DNA from: an uncultured Prevotella sp.
Lineage (GTDB): Bacteria; Bacteroidota; Bacteroidia; Bacteroidales; Bacteroidaceae
Assembly: GCA_905233165.1 (NCBI GenBank)
Contig: CAJODL010000011.1
Location: forward strand, 1-55,315
DNA length: 55,315 bases
Direction of reading: 5' to 3'
Shown here: positions 48,079 through 55,315 of the stretch, one piece after another
Numbering within the stretch: position 1 is the first letter of the stretch
Layout of the letters: the number at the start of each line of letters is the position of its first letter
Notes under the pieces: model-generated
What the model was told of the DNA's origin: nothing
Database searches by the model: none
Seen by the model: the letters and a program-made list of their open reading frames with translations, nothing else
Translations under genes and position numbers: made by a program

Positions 48079-49153
48079 AACACAACTGCGGCAATGCTTC
48101 TTTTATCTTGATAAAATCGTCCTTGTATTGGGGCTCGCGAGTCCACTCTTTCACACTCTTAATGGATATTTCTGGATTAAAGCATGCCTTGGGACGATAA
48201 TGCTGTTCTGGGGAAAGGTTCAGCAAATTCTCTAACTTTAATACTGTGTTGTCGTAATCCAATACCAAGTTTTCAAAACGAAGTGTTGTATAAGATGAAG
48301 AGCCTTTATCAAAATTAGAATATGCCATCCTAACCCACTCTATATAATGCTCTACAGTATCATGGGGCATCCAAGATAAATCCAGACGCTGACAGATACA
48401 ATAAATATCACGCGGATCACGATAAACCATTATCTGCTTGAGGTTGGGAACATACTTGCGGAAGTGTTCCGTTTCTATTTTACAGGCAGCAAAGAGTTGA
48501 TCTAATATCAGGGAATCACTCTTTCCTGTATAGAAATAATTGAAAATGCTGTTGAGAAGTTTTCTGCATAGATTCTGATACTCCTCTACTGCCATATGTT
48601 TGAGGTAATAGATATCCGAAGCATCATAGTATCTACCCATCAAGTGGTTTATCGGACTTCCTTCTGCAGCATTAACTTTATTTGATAATATCTCTTTTAC
48701 GAATGTGTGAAAATATGGACGAAGTGCCGGATAATCACGATAAAATGGTGAGAAATAAATCACATCAAGCAATTGCTTTACTGCAGCATCTCTCCAAAAG
48801 TAGTTTTGGCTCAGGCTTTCGTCAAAGCAACGCTCCAACTGATATAAGCCACCTGTATAGCGCAATATATCTATCTCACATTTGCTTTCCTTTGGGGATG
48901 TTTGGCTACCTTCCGGATCTACTGTACCAATGGCAACAGTATCACGATATTCTCTTACCAGGTCTATTACAGCACTTGAGCCTGTAGCGCCAAAGCCTTC
49001 TACTGATACAATATTATCAAAGAGACATTCTTCGCTCAATTCTACAGTAGTTTCTTCCATTGATGCTGCATTGTCCCAGAACTTGTTACGTTTTCGTTCT
49101 GCAACTAACTTATAGGGCAAGATGTCTCTTATGACTGATCTTATTTTTTTCAT
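48068..49153 (-). CDS. Sulfotransferase-like protein
   Basis: 361 aa from ATG 49153, which overlaps the flippase stop as ATGA. VEGFGATGSSAVIDL resembles the 5' phosphosulfate-binding loop (GxxxxGSS) and QIMVYRDPRDIYCI the 3' phosphate-binding strand with YRDPRD; FENLVLDY follows as usual. It may sulfate the surface glycan with PAPS. No PAPS synthesis genes adjoin, so the call rests on motifs. Confidence 0.72.
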   Translation of the reverse strand: MKKIRSVIRDILPYKLVAERKRNKFWDNAASMEETTVELSEECLFDNIVSVEGFGATGSSAVIDLVREYRDTVAIGTVDPEGSQTSPKESKCEIDILRYTGGLYQLERCFDESLSQNYFWRDAAVKQLLDVIYFSPFYRDYPALRPYFHTFVKEILSNKVNAAEGSPINHLMGRYYDASDIYYLKHMAVEEYQNLCRKLLNSIFNYFYTGKSDSLILDQLFAACKIETEHFRKYVPNLKQIMVYRDPRDIYCICQRLDLSWMPHDTVEHYIEWVRMAYSNFDKGSSSYTTLRFENLVLDYDNTVLKLENLLNLSPEQHYRPKACFNPEISIKSVKEWTREPQYKDDFIKIKEALPQLCYED

Positions 49154-50403
49154 AGATACCTCCATTTTAATACTGTCAGATTAACCAGCACATCCATAAT
49201 ATGGTTTATCAACAAGCCAATACCTGTTCCAGTAACTCCTCCATAGTGATAACCTAATATTACCGCAGGAACGAAACTCATATATGAAACAGCTTGCAGC
49301 AGCAGGTATATCTTTGGTTCTCCTGCTGCCATTGGAACAAGAGCTGCTGGAAGATATAATGCCCTGAAGATAAGCCCTGTCGTAGCTATCTGAGCCATAG
49401 GTACTATTGGTGAGAATTCTTCGCTCAACAGTATTGGTACAGCCCAAGGCATCAGTATAATTGCTGCTATCACTACGGGAATTATGATGGCCAACCCAAG
49501 TTTTGTCTGCCTGATTATTGCCAAACGCCTTTGGTTTTTATCCTTAAAGATACTTGAGAGCCGAGGGAAGAAATCATTATCTAAAGATGCAAAAACAACA
49601 TTTGAAATCATTAGTGACAATGTTAATCCTGCACTATATAAGCCTACATCCTCCAGGGAACCATTCACATTTATATATGCTTTTACTCCCAATTTTCCGA
49701 GATTTGCTATAAAGCCAGCCACAACGAATGAAGTTCCCAACACCAGCATCTGATATCCTTTGGCGAGAAACACTTTGGCGAAACAGAACTTTGGAGGATA
49801 GGCTCTGTACGAATATATCACTGTGATTACAGCAAGTGAGAAGGTCATCAACACTAATGCTGCAATAATGCCATCCATTCCCCATATGTAATATAGAGGG
49901 ATTGTTGTTGCAACACCAAGAGCCACATGTAATACAGACACTCCTGCTATTGTCTTCATTTTCTGCAGACCACGCAAAACTGTCATTTCTCCACATGTTA
50001 TAGTTGAGAAGGCTACAGCAGGCGACAACATTATTAACTGCCATATGTGGTTGCTATCCGAAAAGAGCATCCAAGATAAAGGATAGGCAAAGACGATTGT
50101 TGCCAGCATGCCGAAGGCTGCAAGAATCATTATCCAGGAACGAGTTAACGTAACAGAATCGGCAAGTTCTTCGGTATCGCTATTTCTTGCAATCTCCCTT
50201 GTTCCACTTTGGTCCATACCAATATTTGTCGTGGAATGGATGAATTCGCGGGTTTCGTTATATATGGAGTTAAGACCCACACCAGCAGGCCCCAGCAATT
50301 CGGCAGCAAACTTGGCACGAACCAAATTCATCACGATACTCAGTCCTTGCACACTACCAAATAGCGTCATTACCTTCAGCAGTTTCTTATATGATGAGTC
50401 CAT
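49150..50403 (-). CDS. Polysaccharide flippase (Wzx-like, MOP superfamily)
   Basis: 417 aa with 12 or so transmembrane helices. N-terminal GSVQGLSIVMNLVRAKFAA and GPAGVGLNSIYN are typical of O-antigen translocases. It should carry the undecaprenyl-linked repeat unit across the inner membrane. Start overlaps the acyltransferase by 17 bases. Confidence 0.9.
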   Translation of the reverse strand: MDSSYKKLLKVMTLFGSVQGLSIVMNLVRAKFAAELLGPAGVGLNSIYNETREFIHSTTNIGMDQSGTREIARNSDTEELADSVTLTRSWIMILAAFGMLATIVFAYPLSWMLFSDSNHIWQLIMLSPAVAFSTITCGEMTVLRGLQKMKTIAGVSVLHVALGVATTIPLYYIWGMDGIIAALVLMTFSLAVITVIYSYRAYPPKFCFAKVFLAKGYQMLVLGTSFVVAGFIANLGKLGVKAYINVNGSLEDVGLYSAGLTLSLMISNVVFASLDNDFFPRLSSIFKDKNQRRLAIIRQTKLGLAIIIPVVIAAIILMPWAVPILLSEEFSPIVPMAQIATTGLIFRALYLPAALVPMAAGEPKIYLLLQAVSYMSFVPAVILGYHYGGVTGTGIGLLINHIMDVLVNLTVLKWRYL

Positions 50404-51265
50404 TGCGTCTGATTATTATAGCTATCATCTGAAAGACAATAACATGAAAGAGAAAAATCTCCAAAGTATAGTTGCCCAATATCACAAAGTATCTTTGTCT
50501 CATCACTTTATCAAGCATCGGTGGAAGCGATGATACTGTAGGAATTATCATTAAAATGGAAGGCCAAAAGATGGCTGCGTTTCTAACATGAGGCTCTATG
50601 TCATTATAGAACCAGATAGCTGCTACCATACATAATGTTCCAAGGAGGAATAGACAACAGGATTCCTTGGTATTAATTACTTTATTCTCAACAAACTTAC
50701 GAAGCCACATGCCCAGTATAAAGTCCACCAGCCTAACTGGAGCAAAGACATATAGCCACGCATTTATATCATCTTCAGAAATGTAATAGCAATACAAAGA
50801 ATAGAGCAGCAATAATACTAATATCCCCAATCTGCTTCTTACAATTAAGTATAATAAAGGTAAGAATAACCATGACGCCAACAGTACTGACAAGAACCAT
50901 GCTACTGCATTACCTCCGAAATATACAGCATGTAGCGGAATCCAACTTTGTATCAACAGCAGCGAAGGAAGGGCATATAAAAAGTCTTGCATATTATGCT
51001 TCAGCAGAACAGCCATTAACCATGAAAGGAAAAATAATGGATATATCTTCCTAAGATGTTTTAACAGATATTCTTTGTGACGGAAGTTTCCTTGTTCTAA
51101 TGCTTTTCCATAATGACACATAGTGAGATATCCGCTTAACATGAAAAAAAAAGCAACACCACAATCTCCTCCAGCTTCGAAATGGGGAAAGCCTAAAATA
51201 CTCAAATGTGAACACACAATGAGCATTATAAATATGAAGCGCAGTATCTGTAATTGTATAATCAT
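50387..51265 (-). CDS. Membrane acyltransferase (acyltransferase_3 family)
   Basis: 292 aa, about nine helices. FIFIMLIVCSHLSILG has the catalytic-type His and FFMLSGYLTMCHYGKAL the second motif. Second acyltransferase of the two glycan clusters. Follows the FemAB-like gene by three bases and overlaps the flippase. Confidence 0.85.
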   Translation of the reverse strand: MIIQLQILRFIFIMLIVCSHLSILGFPHFEAGGDCGVAFFFMLSGYLTMCHYGKALEQGNFRHKEYLLKHLRKIYPLFFLSWLMAVLLKHNMQDFLYALPSLLLIQSWIPLHAVYFGGNAVAWFLSVLLASWLFLPLLYLIVRSRLGILVLLLLYSLYCYYISEDDINAWLYVFAPVRLVDFILGMWLRKFVENKVINTKESCCLFLLGTLCMVAAIWFYNDIEPHVRNAAIFWPSILMIIPTVSSLPPMLDKVMRQRYFVILGNYTLEIFLFHVIVFQMIAIIIRRNGLII

Positions 51266-51268
51266 GTT

Positions 51269-52237
51269 TCAGCGAATTCTCAACTTATACGTTCTGCATG
51301 CTATGCCTCGTGCTCCGAAGCCTTCTTTCTGCTGTATCAATGGTTCCTTCAGATGCACACTGTCATCTTCCATGCTTGTGCCAAAGTCTATGACATTACA
51401 TTCATCAACCCATTCGAAGGCTTTTATAGTTTCTGTAATAAGAAGGTCCATAGCCTTACTCTTCTTACCACGAGGTGAGGCTGACATGTATTGTGTACGT
51501 GCCACCTGGTCTGACAAGTATATTACTGTGCCTCCTTCCATCGTGCCTTCCGGGCTTATCACACCAATACATCTTATGTTATTCGGAAACAGCTTTTGTA
51601 ACCGCTTCATTTCCTCAAGTGTATGAACTGGTTTGGAGTCATATTTGTCATGCAGATTCCGGGTGAGTATTTCCCAGAATTCTTCCAATAGAGCCTGCTC
51701 TTCCTCTTCTGTCTGACCTTCTACTATCTTCCACCCTTCCCTCTTCAGCTTGTTGCTATTGTTGCGACGACTTGGGGAGATATGGAGTTCTGAATGAAGA
51801 TTTATTGCAGACATCAGATTACATTCTATTGTTTCTGCTCCATTTCTCCACAACCAATAGCTGTCATCTTCTGATGGTTGTTTGTGGTAAACTGTCGGCA
51901 TTTGCTTGTAGTACCATTCCTTGATGCCTGCTTCATGTAAGAAATGTATGGTTTCATCGAACATCTCTCCTATTTCTGCAGCATGCGCCTTATTGCTCAA
52001 CACTAATCCGCCATAGGTCAAGCCTTGATGCGACCATAAAACTTCTCCCCTCTTGTTGGCAGGCAAAAGGGATAGCAGATTGTTGTCTTTATAGTACATC
52101 AGGGAATAGTCATCAAAGCGATCTGCATGATATTCCATGTAATCGCGCATAAAAAGGAAAGTGCCATTCTTGGATTCCCTTACAAAGGAATCCCACTCTG
52201 CCTTCTTATCTGCCGTATATCGAACGATATGTATCAA
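51269..52237 (-). CDS. FemAB/GNAT-like acyltransferase
   Basis: 322 aa. Tandem GNAT fold: WDSFVRESKNGTFLFMRDYM start, SRRNNSNKLKREGWKIVEG in the hinge, then AMDLLITETIKAFEWVDEC. Resembles the peptidoglycan-bridge/FemAB-related N-acyltransferases seen in polysaccharide clusters; may N-acylate an amino sugar. Its start overlaps fdtA-like gene by 32 bases. Confidence 0.78.
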   Translation of the reverse strand: MIHIVRYTADKKAEWDSFVRESKNGTFLFMRDYMEYHADRFDDYSLMYYKDNNLLSLLPANKRGEVLWSHQGLTYGGLVLSNKAHAAEIGEMFDETIHFLHEAGIKEWYYKQMPTVYHKQPSEDDSYWLWRNGAETIECNLMSAINLHSELHISPSRRNNSNKLKREGWKIVEGQTEEEEQALLEEFWEILTRNLHDKYDSKPVHTLEEMKRLQKLFPNNIRCIGVISPEGTMEGGTVIYLSDQVARTQYMSASPRGKKSKAMDLLITETIKAFEWVDECNVIDFGTSMEDDSVHLKEPLIQQKEGFGARGIACRTYKLRIR

Positions 52238-52616
52238 AATCTCTTATATAATCTTCTTCATCGTAATCATGACTTGCAAGCACAAGGCACAGGGCTCCTG
52301 TTGTGAAAGCTCTTTCGTGCGCCCAAATGCCTGGAGGCACCAGCAAGCCTTGATATGGACGATTGAGGGGTACTACTTTTTCGTCTTTTCCGTCATTCAG
52401 ATATACCTCCAAGGCTCCCGATGCTGCTATTATCATCTGCCAACATTCCTTGTGGGCATGAGCTCCCCGATCCTTGCCAGCTGGGACATCATATATGTAG
52501 AATACACGACGAATAGCAAAGGGAACATGGTTCTCTTCGTAGATATAGGTCAAACTGCCTCGAGGGTCTTCTTCCTTGGGCAATTCTATTATCTTACAAT
52601 CACTTAACTCTGCCAT
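52206..52616 (-). CDS. FdtA/WxcM-like sugar 3,4-ketoisomerase (cupin)
   Basis: 136 aa cupin. EDPRGSLTYI, VFYIYDVPAGKDRGAHAHK (catalytic His pair) and YDEEDYIRDFDTY are the signatures of dTDP-4-keto-6-deoxyglucose 3,4-ketoisomerases that lead to Fuc3N or Qui3N. The aminotransferase expected next in that pathway is not in the window; a FemAB-like acyltransferase follows instead. Confidence 0.88.
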   Translation of the reverse strand: MAELSDCKIIELPKEEDPRGSLTYIYEENHVPFAIRRVFYIYDVPAGKDRGAHAHKECWQMIIAASGALEVYLNDGKDEKVVPLNRPYQGLLVPPGIWAHERAFTTGALCLVLASHDYDEEDYIRDFDTYRSIYGR

Positions 52617-52642
52617 ACTAAAATAACGTCTTCACTTCTGTT

Positions 52643-53632
52643 TTATTGCACCACATTTCGGGGCTCTCCACGCAGAAAGGCCTTCACATTTTCTATAGCT
52701 ATCTGCATTAGTCGCTGTCTGGCTGCCAAAGTGGCCCAGGCTATGTGTGGGGTGATGTGACAGTTTGCAACTTCCAACAGCGGACTTCCGTTTCTTGGGG
52801 GCTCTTCAGTCAAGACATCAATACCTGCAGCATATATCCTACCCTTTTTCAAAGCATCAGCGAGGGCTTGCTCGTCTATAAGCGGACCTCTTCCTGTATT
52901 CAAGATGATGGCTGTTGGCTTCATCAGCGACAAGGTCTCCTTATTTATTATATGCTTTGTCTTTTCAGTCAGTGGGCAATGAAGGCTCAGAACATCCGAC
53001 TCCTTAAAGAGTTCCTCAAGGGTTTCTGCCTTCCTGATTCCTTCTATACCAAGTGCTGACATTTCTGTCTCAGTCTTTGAGCTGAATGCCAAGATCTTCA
53101 TACCCAAAGAGGCTGCAATACGAGCTGTTGCTGTCCCAGTATTGCCCAAGCCTATCACTCCAAAAATCTTTCCTGCCAACTCCATTTGTGGAGAAATTTG
53201 GAAAGAAAAGTCCGGATTCATCGACCAATCGCCCTTGTGAACCACCTCATCATGTCCTGCGACATTATTGGAAATATGCAAGAGATGCGCTATCGCCAAC
53301 TGGGCCACAGACATTGTGCTGTAGGCAGGGATATTCGTAACAACAATACCCTTGTCCCTCGCAGCCTTTGTGTCCACAACATTATATCCAGTAGCCAGCA
53401 CACCAATATAGCGCAACTTTGGCAAGCTGTCCATTACTTCCTTTGAGAACACCACCTTGTTTGTCAACACAATATCAGCATCCTTGGCTCTTTCCACTAC
53501 CAACTCTGGAGCTGTTCTGTCATACATCACAAACTCACATTTGCTGCCATCAGGAAGCTCTATATTCTTCCAAGGCTCCCAACTGATATCACCAGGATTG
53601 GCCGCATAGCCATCCATTTCTACTATCTTCAT
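52643..53632 (-). CDS. D-2-hydroxyacid dehydrogenase
   Basis: 329 aa NAD(P)-dependent reductase of the glycerate/hydroxypyruvate type. ATG 53632 (MKIVEMDGYAANPGD) is chosen because the in-frame ATG 53686 is within the -7 promoter box. Rossmann motif GVIGLGNTGTATARIA; catalytic Arg in NTGRGPLID, Glu in EEPP and His in TPHIAW are present. Head gene of the minus-strand polysaccharide operon by position; it may equally be a metabolic gene whose promoters serve the operon. Confidence 0.92.
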   Translation of the reverse strand: MKIVEMDGYAANPGDISWEPWKNIELPDGSKCEFVMYDRTAPELVVERAKDADIVLTNKVVFSKEVMDSLPKLRYIGVLATGYNVVDTKAARDKGIVVTNIPAYSTMSVAQLAIAHLLHISNNVAGHDEVVHKGDWSMNPDFSFQISPQMELAGKIFGVIGLGNTGTATARIAASLGMKILAFSSKTETEMSALGIEGIRKAETLEELFKESDVLSLHCPLTEKTKHIINKETLSLMKPTAIILNTGRGPLIDEQALADALKKGRIYAAGIDVLTEEPPRNGSPLLEVANCHITPHIAWATLAARQRLMQIAIENVKAFLRGEPRNVVQ

Positions 53633-53683
53633 AGTCTTACGTTTTTTATGCTCCTTAGGGTTTCCCCATAAGGTATTCGAATG

Positions 53684-53715
53684 CAAAGGTACGATTAAGT
53701 CGTGAGAAATACAAA
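53684..53715 (-). promoter_or_regulatory. Proximal promoter TTTG-N20-TACCTTTG of the polysaccharide operon
   Basis: Minus-strand TTTG (53712-53715) and TACCTTTG (53684-53691) at 20-base spacing. The 17 bases from 53684 recur exactly at 53768. Confidence 0.85.
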
Positions 53716-53767
53716 TAAAAAAGAATTTTTTATTTTATTGCCATGACGAAGTACCTTCGACAAAGGT

Positions 53768-53799
53768 CAAAGGTACGATTAAGTGAGCGAAAATGCAAA
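53768..53799 (-). promoter_or_regulatory. Distal duplicated promoter TTTG-N20-TACCTTTG
   Basis: Second complete promoter, TTTG (53796-53799) and TACCTTTG (53768-53775), 84 bases upstream of the first and sharing 17 identical bases with it. Confidence 0.75.
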
Positions 53800-53892
53800 T
53801 ATTTTTGCAATTTTCCGAACGAAAGTACCTTCAACCGAAGGTAAAAGATAATATATTTTTCTGGAATATCCAAAATCATCACACAATAGAAT

Positions 53893-54050
53893 TAAAAATT
53901 ATCTTTTATCACCTAGGATTTTTATTTCCTTGCCTGTGAAAAATCATTTTCCCCTAAGGGGAATTTATGTTCAAGGACCTGAAATACCTGTCCAAGGCCC
54001 TTGTACATATGTTTAAGAGCCTTGAACACATGTTCAAAGCCCTTAAACAG
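53893..54050. repeat. Leader word plus four 21-bp quasi-palindromic repeats
   Basis: TAAAAATTATCTTT (53893-53906) is identical to the word at 25105. Four 21-base units start at 53967, 53988, 54009 and 54030 and follow the pattern TGTTCAAGG-n-CCTTGAACA with variations. In one frame they encode seven-residue repeats (MFKDLKY, LSKALVH, MFKSLEH, MFKALKQ). Confidence 0.75.
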
Positions 54051-54110
54051 AAAATTCATCTCCTCTTTATTTATTTTTTAACGAGTCTACCAACAAATCT
54101 AACTGTTTAG
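53967..54110 (+). CDS. Possible 47-aa heptad-repeat peptide
   Basis: ATG 53967 opens a 47-codon frame of four heptads with the pattern hydrophobic-F/S-K-x-L-x-x, then KIHLLFIYFL. It would make an amphipathic helix. The frame runs into the antisense 3' end of the MarR gene. It may be only a by-product of the 21-base repeat; no promoter is assured (TACCTTCG at 53752 is far). Confidence 0.2.
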   Translation: MFKDLKYLSKALVHMFKSLEHMFKALKQKIHLLFIYFLTSLPTNLTV

Positions 54111-54519
54111 CAAGATTAGCATAATCATCCAAGTCGAAGGGACAGGCAGAAAGTTTCTCACGCATACCTGAAGGTATCAGCGCATACGCTTTCTCTTCCA
54201 TCGCCCTACCCTCTTCTGTTAAGCTGACGATTTGTTGGCGCTTATCCTCTTTACCCTTCTGACGGATAATTATACCCTGCTTCTCCATGCGTTGCAAGAG
54301 AGGAGTAACAGTATTGGTCTCCAAAAACAACCTGTGAGCAATATCATTAACAGGCTGCATATCCTTCTCCCACAACACCATCAATACCAAATACTGAGGA
54401 TAGGTAATACCCAGCTGCGTCAGCATCGGCGTATAAGCTTGGGTAATTAACCTCGAAGCCGTATAGAGGCGAAAACATAGTTGGTTATTAAGTAGCAACT
54501 CGTTGTGCATTATCCACAC
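54067..54519 (-). CDS. MarR-family regulator, OhrR-like
   Basis: 150 aa winged-helix repressor. NNQLCFRLYTASRLI near the N-terminus matches OhrR, with the peroxide-sensing Cys (Cys15 from ATG 54519; ATG 54510 is possible). Helix-turn-helix: PVNDIAHRLFLETNTVTPLLQRME; wing: IIIRQKGKEDKRQQIVSLTEEG. It lies 21 bases downstream of the glutathione peroxidase and is presumably co-transcribed, so it probably controls its own operon through the three palindromes at 55100-55190. Confidence 0.9.
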   Translation of the reverse strand: MWIMHNELLLNNQLCFRLYTASRLITQAYTPMLTQLGITYPQYLVLMVLWEKDMQPVNDIAHRLFLETNTVTPLLQRMEKQGIIIRQKGKEDKRQQIVSLTEEGRAMEEKAYALIPSGMREKLSACPFDLDDYANLAKQLDLLVDSLKNK

Positions 54520-54540
54520 ATATTATAATTATAATGAAAA

Positions 54541-55083
54541 CTAAAGCATTGCCTCGATATCTTTCTCAAAGTCCTTAGGCTCTGTAGTAGGAGCGTAACG
54601 CTTTATGCTCTCACCATCCTTTGAAATCAGGAACTTTGTAAAGTTCCATTTAATATCGCTATCTTTCTCGACACTAGTGCTTAGAGTCTTAAATAATGTT
54701 TTCATAGCCTTAGCTTTCAAACCATAATACTCTTCAGTAGGAGCAACCGACTTTAAATATTCAAAGATAGGATCGGCAGCAGCACCATTAACATCAATCT
54801 TTTTCATAATCTGGAACGTTACACCATAATTAAGTTGACAGAATTCTTCAATCTGAGCATCACTTCCAGGATCTTGCTCTTTAAATTGATTACAAGGGAA
54901 ACCTATTACAACAAGCCCCTTATCCTTATACTTCTGATTCAACTCTTCCAACCCAGCAAACTGAGGAGTAAAACCACACTTACTGGCAGTATTAACTATC
55001 AGCAACACCTTTCCTTTAAACTCAGAGAAATCAATCTCTTTACCTTTGCTCGTAAGAGCCTTAAAATCATAAATCTTTTCCAT
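54541..55083 (-). CDS. Glutathione peroxidase family (thiol peroxidase)
   Basis: 180 aa peroxidase acting on organic hydroperoxides or H2O2. NTASKCGFTPQFAGLEEL has the catalytic Cys36 in place of selenocysteine; VIGFPCNQFKEQDPG supplies the catalytic Gln and a possible resolving Cys; WNFTKFLI the Trp-Asn. Bacterial members usually use thioredoxin. First gene of the peroxidase-regulator operon. Confidence 0.95.
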   Translation of the reverse strand: MEKIYDFKALTSKGKEIDFSEFKGKVLLIVNTASKCGFTPQFAGLEELNQKYKDKGLVVIGFPCNQFKEQDPGSDAQIEEFCQLNYGVTFQIMKKIDVNGAAADPIFEYLKSVAPTEEYYGLKAKAMKTLFKTLSTSVEKDSDIKWNFTKFLISKDGESIKRYAPTTEPKDFEKDIEAML

Positions 55084-55099
55084 ATCACAATAATTTTAT

Positions 55100-55111
55100 A
55101 TCGTTTACGAT
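55100..55111. promoter_or_regulatory. Operator candidate 1, ATCGTTTACGAT
   Basis: Imperfect 12-bp palindrome lying directly downstream of the -7 box of the peroxidase promoter, at the transcription start. Confidence 0.7.
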
Positions 55112-55112
55112 G

Positions 55113-55143
55113 CAAAGGTAGTAAAAATAATTAATATCGCAAA
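55113..55143 (-). promoter_or_regulatory. Promoter TTTG-N19-TACCTTTG of the peroxidase operon
   Basis: Minus-strand TACCTTTG (55113-55120) and TTTG (55140-55143) with 19-base spacing. Confidence 0.85.
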
Positions 55144-55147
55144 CGAT
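55136..55147. promoter_or_regulatory. Operator candidate 2, ATCGCAAACGAT
   Basis: Same palindrome with one change in the arm; the altered base belongs to the TTTG -33 box it contains. Confidence 0.7.
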
Positions 55148-55178
55148 TTACTTGAAAAATAAGAATATTTAACAATAA

Positions 55179-55190
55179 ATCGTACACGAT
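55179..55190. promoter_or_regulatory. Operator candidate 3, ATCGTACACGAT
   Basis: Third copy, upstream of the promoter, with both arms ATCGT/ACGAT intact. Spacings between copies are 36 and 43 bases. Confidence 0.65.
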
Positions 55191-55230
55191 ATAGACGTAT
55201 AAGATTTACAAACCATATACAACAAAAAGA

Positions 55231-55265
55231 AGCCCTCTCATCGTTGTTGACAAGAGGGCTTTCTT
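55231..55265 (-). terminator. Terminator of an rRNA operon
   Basis: AGCCCTCT pairs with AGAGGGCT across a 14-base loop; on the minus strand TTCTTTTTG follows the stem. It stands just after the 5S rRNA 3' end. Confidence 0.8.
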
Positions 55266-55274
55266 AAGATAAAG

Positions 55275-55315
55275 TGGGCAGTCTCCTACTCTCCCGCATA
55301 GTATTGCAGTACCAT
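55275..55315 (-). rRNA. rrf: 5S ribosomal RNA, 3' end (partial)
   Basis: Minus strand reads ATGGTACTGCAATACTATGC, then GGGAGAGTAGGAGACTGCCC, the conserved 3' third of 5S rRNA (helix IV/V, GGGAGAGTAGG). The gene is cut by the window edge; the exact mature 3' end is uncertain by a few bases. An rRNA operon should lie beyond the window. Confidence 0.92.

Larger units (their letters stand above)
53633..54066. other. 434-base intergenic region: duplicated promoters, hairpin and 21-bp repeats
   Basis: Contains two identical 17-bp promoter cores, further TACCTTYG words on both strands (53752, 53836), an imperfect long inverted repeat (arms about 53840-53860 and 53894-53913), and the 21-base array. 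A CCCCTAAGGGG palindrome is at 53951-53961. A 47-codon frame lies at 53967. No recognised gene. Confidence 0.7.

Noticed and set aside
53633..53686. Longer start of the hydroxyacid dehydrogenase at 53686
   Set aside because: That ATG overlaps the TACCTTTG box; the Rossmann protein starts naturally at 53632.

Overview
The window looks like chromosome of a Bacteroidales bacterium, most probably Prevotella or a close relative. Evidence: gldKLMN/porP and porT type IX secretion genes, a HU-family protein with a low-complexity tail, promoters of the form TTTG-N19/20-TAnnTTTG, no Shine-Dalgarno sequences, and Bacteroidetes forms of RodA, Adk, PssA/Psd and lipoproteins. Genes are dense and most intergenic gaps are short.

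Layout. 1-958: 3' part of a HU-like gene followed by two tiny overlapping hydrophobic ORFs. 1234-8204: type IX secretion core operon (PorP/SprF, GldK, GldL, GldM, GldN) plus an outer-membrane barrel. 8283-12685: secreted S9 peptidase converging on a BtuB-like TonB-dependent receptor. 12952-16441: membrane-anchored AraC regulator, small membrane protein, amidohydrolase. 16547-18077: preQ1-I-like riboswitch and queD-queE-folE, then a ferredoxin on the other strand. 18517-20970: PorT, a coiled-coil lipoprotein and PgeF. 20951-25016: rodA-obg-pgeF on minus and hpt-adk on plus. 25221-31475: psd-pssA-dnaE, tadA, rplS. 31622-38339: tripartite RND efflux operon with an LpxA-family gene as its last member. 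38556-45711: PorZ-like protein inside a plus-strand glycosyltransferase cluster. 45613-53632: minus-strand surface-polysaccharide operon (2-hydroxyacid dehydrogenase, FdtA-like, FemAB-like, acyltransferase, flippase, sulfotransferase-like, polytopic membrane protein, glycosyltransferase). 54067-55083: glutathione peroxidase with an OhrR-like MarR regulator. 55275-55315: 3' end of a 5S rRNA on minus.

Main biology. The window joins the secretion motor (GldKLMN), accessory outer-membrane parts (PorP, PorT, probably PorZ) and a lipopolysaccharide-type glycan locus. This fits PorZ's known role of presenting anionic LPS to the type IX sortase complex.

The strongest non-coding signals are: a 34-nt preQ1-I aptamer ending three bases before the queD start codon; three 12-bp ATCG(T/C)NNACGAT palindromes around the peroxidase promoter; tandem duplicated promoters at the head of the polysaccharide operon; an 18-bp palindrome at the ferredoxin promoter; degenerate 7-bp tandem repeats between and inside genes (three tracts inside the TonB receptor); and two loci that share a 14-nt leader word followed by 21-bp quasi-palindromic repeats.

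All family assignments come from reading motifs in the translated sequence; no database search was possible.
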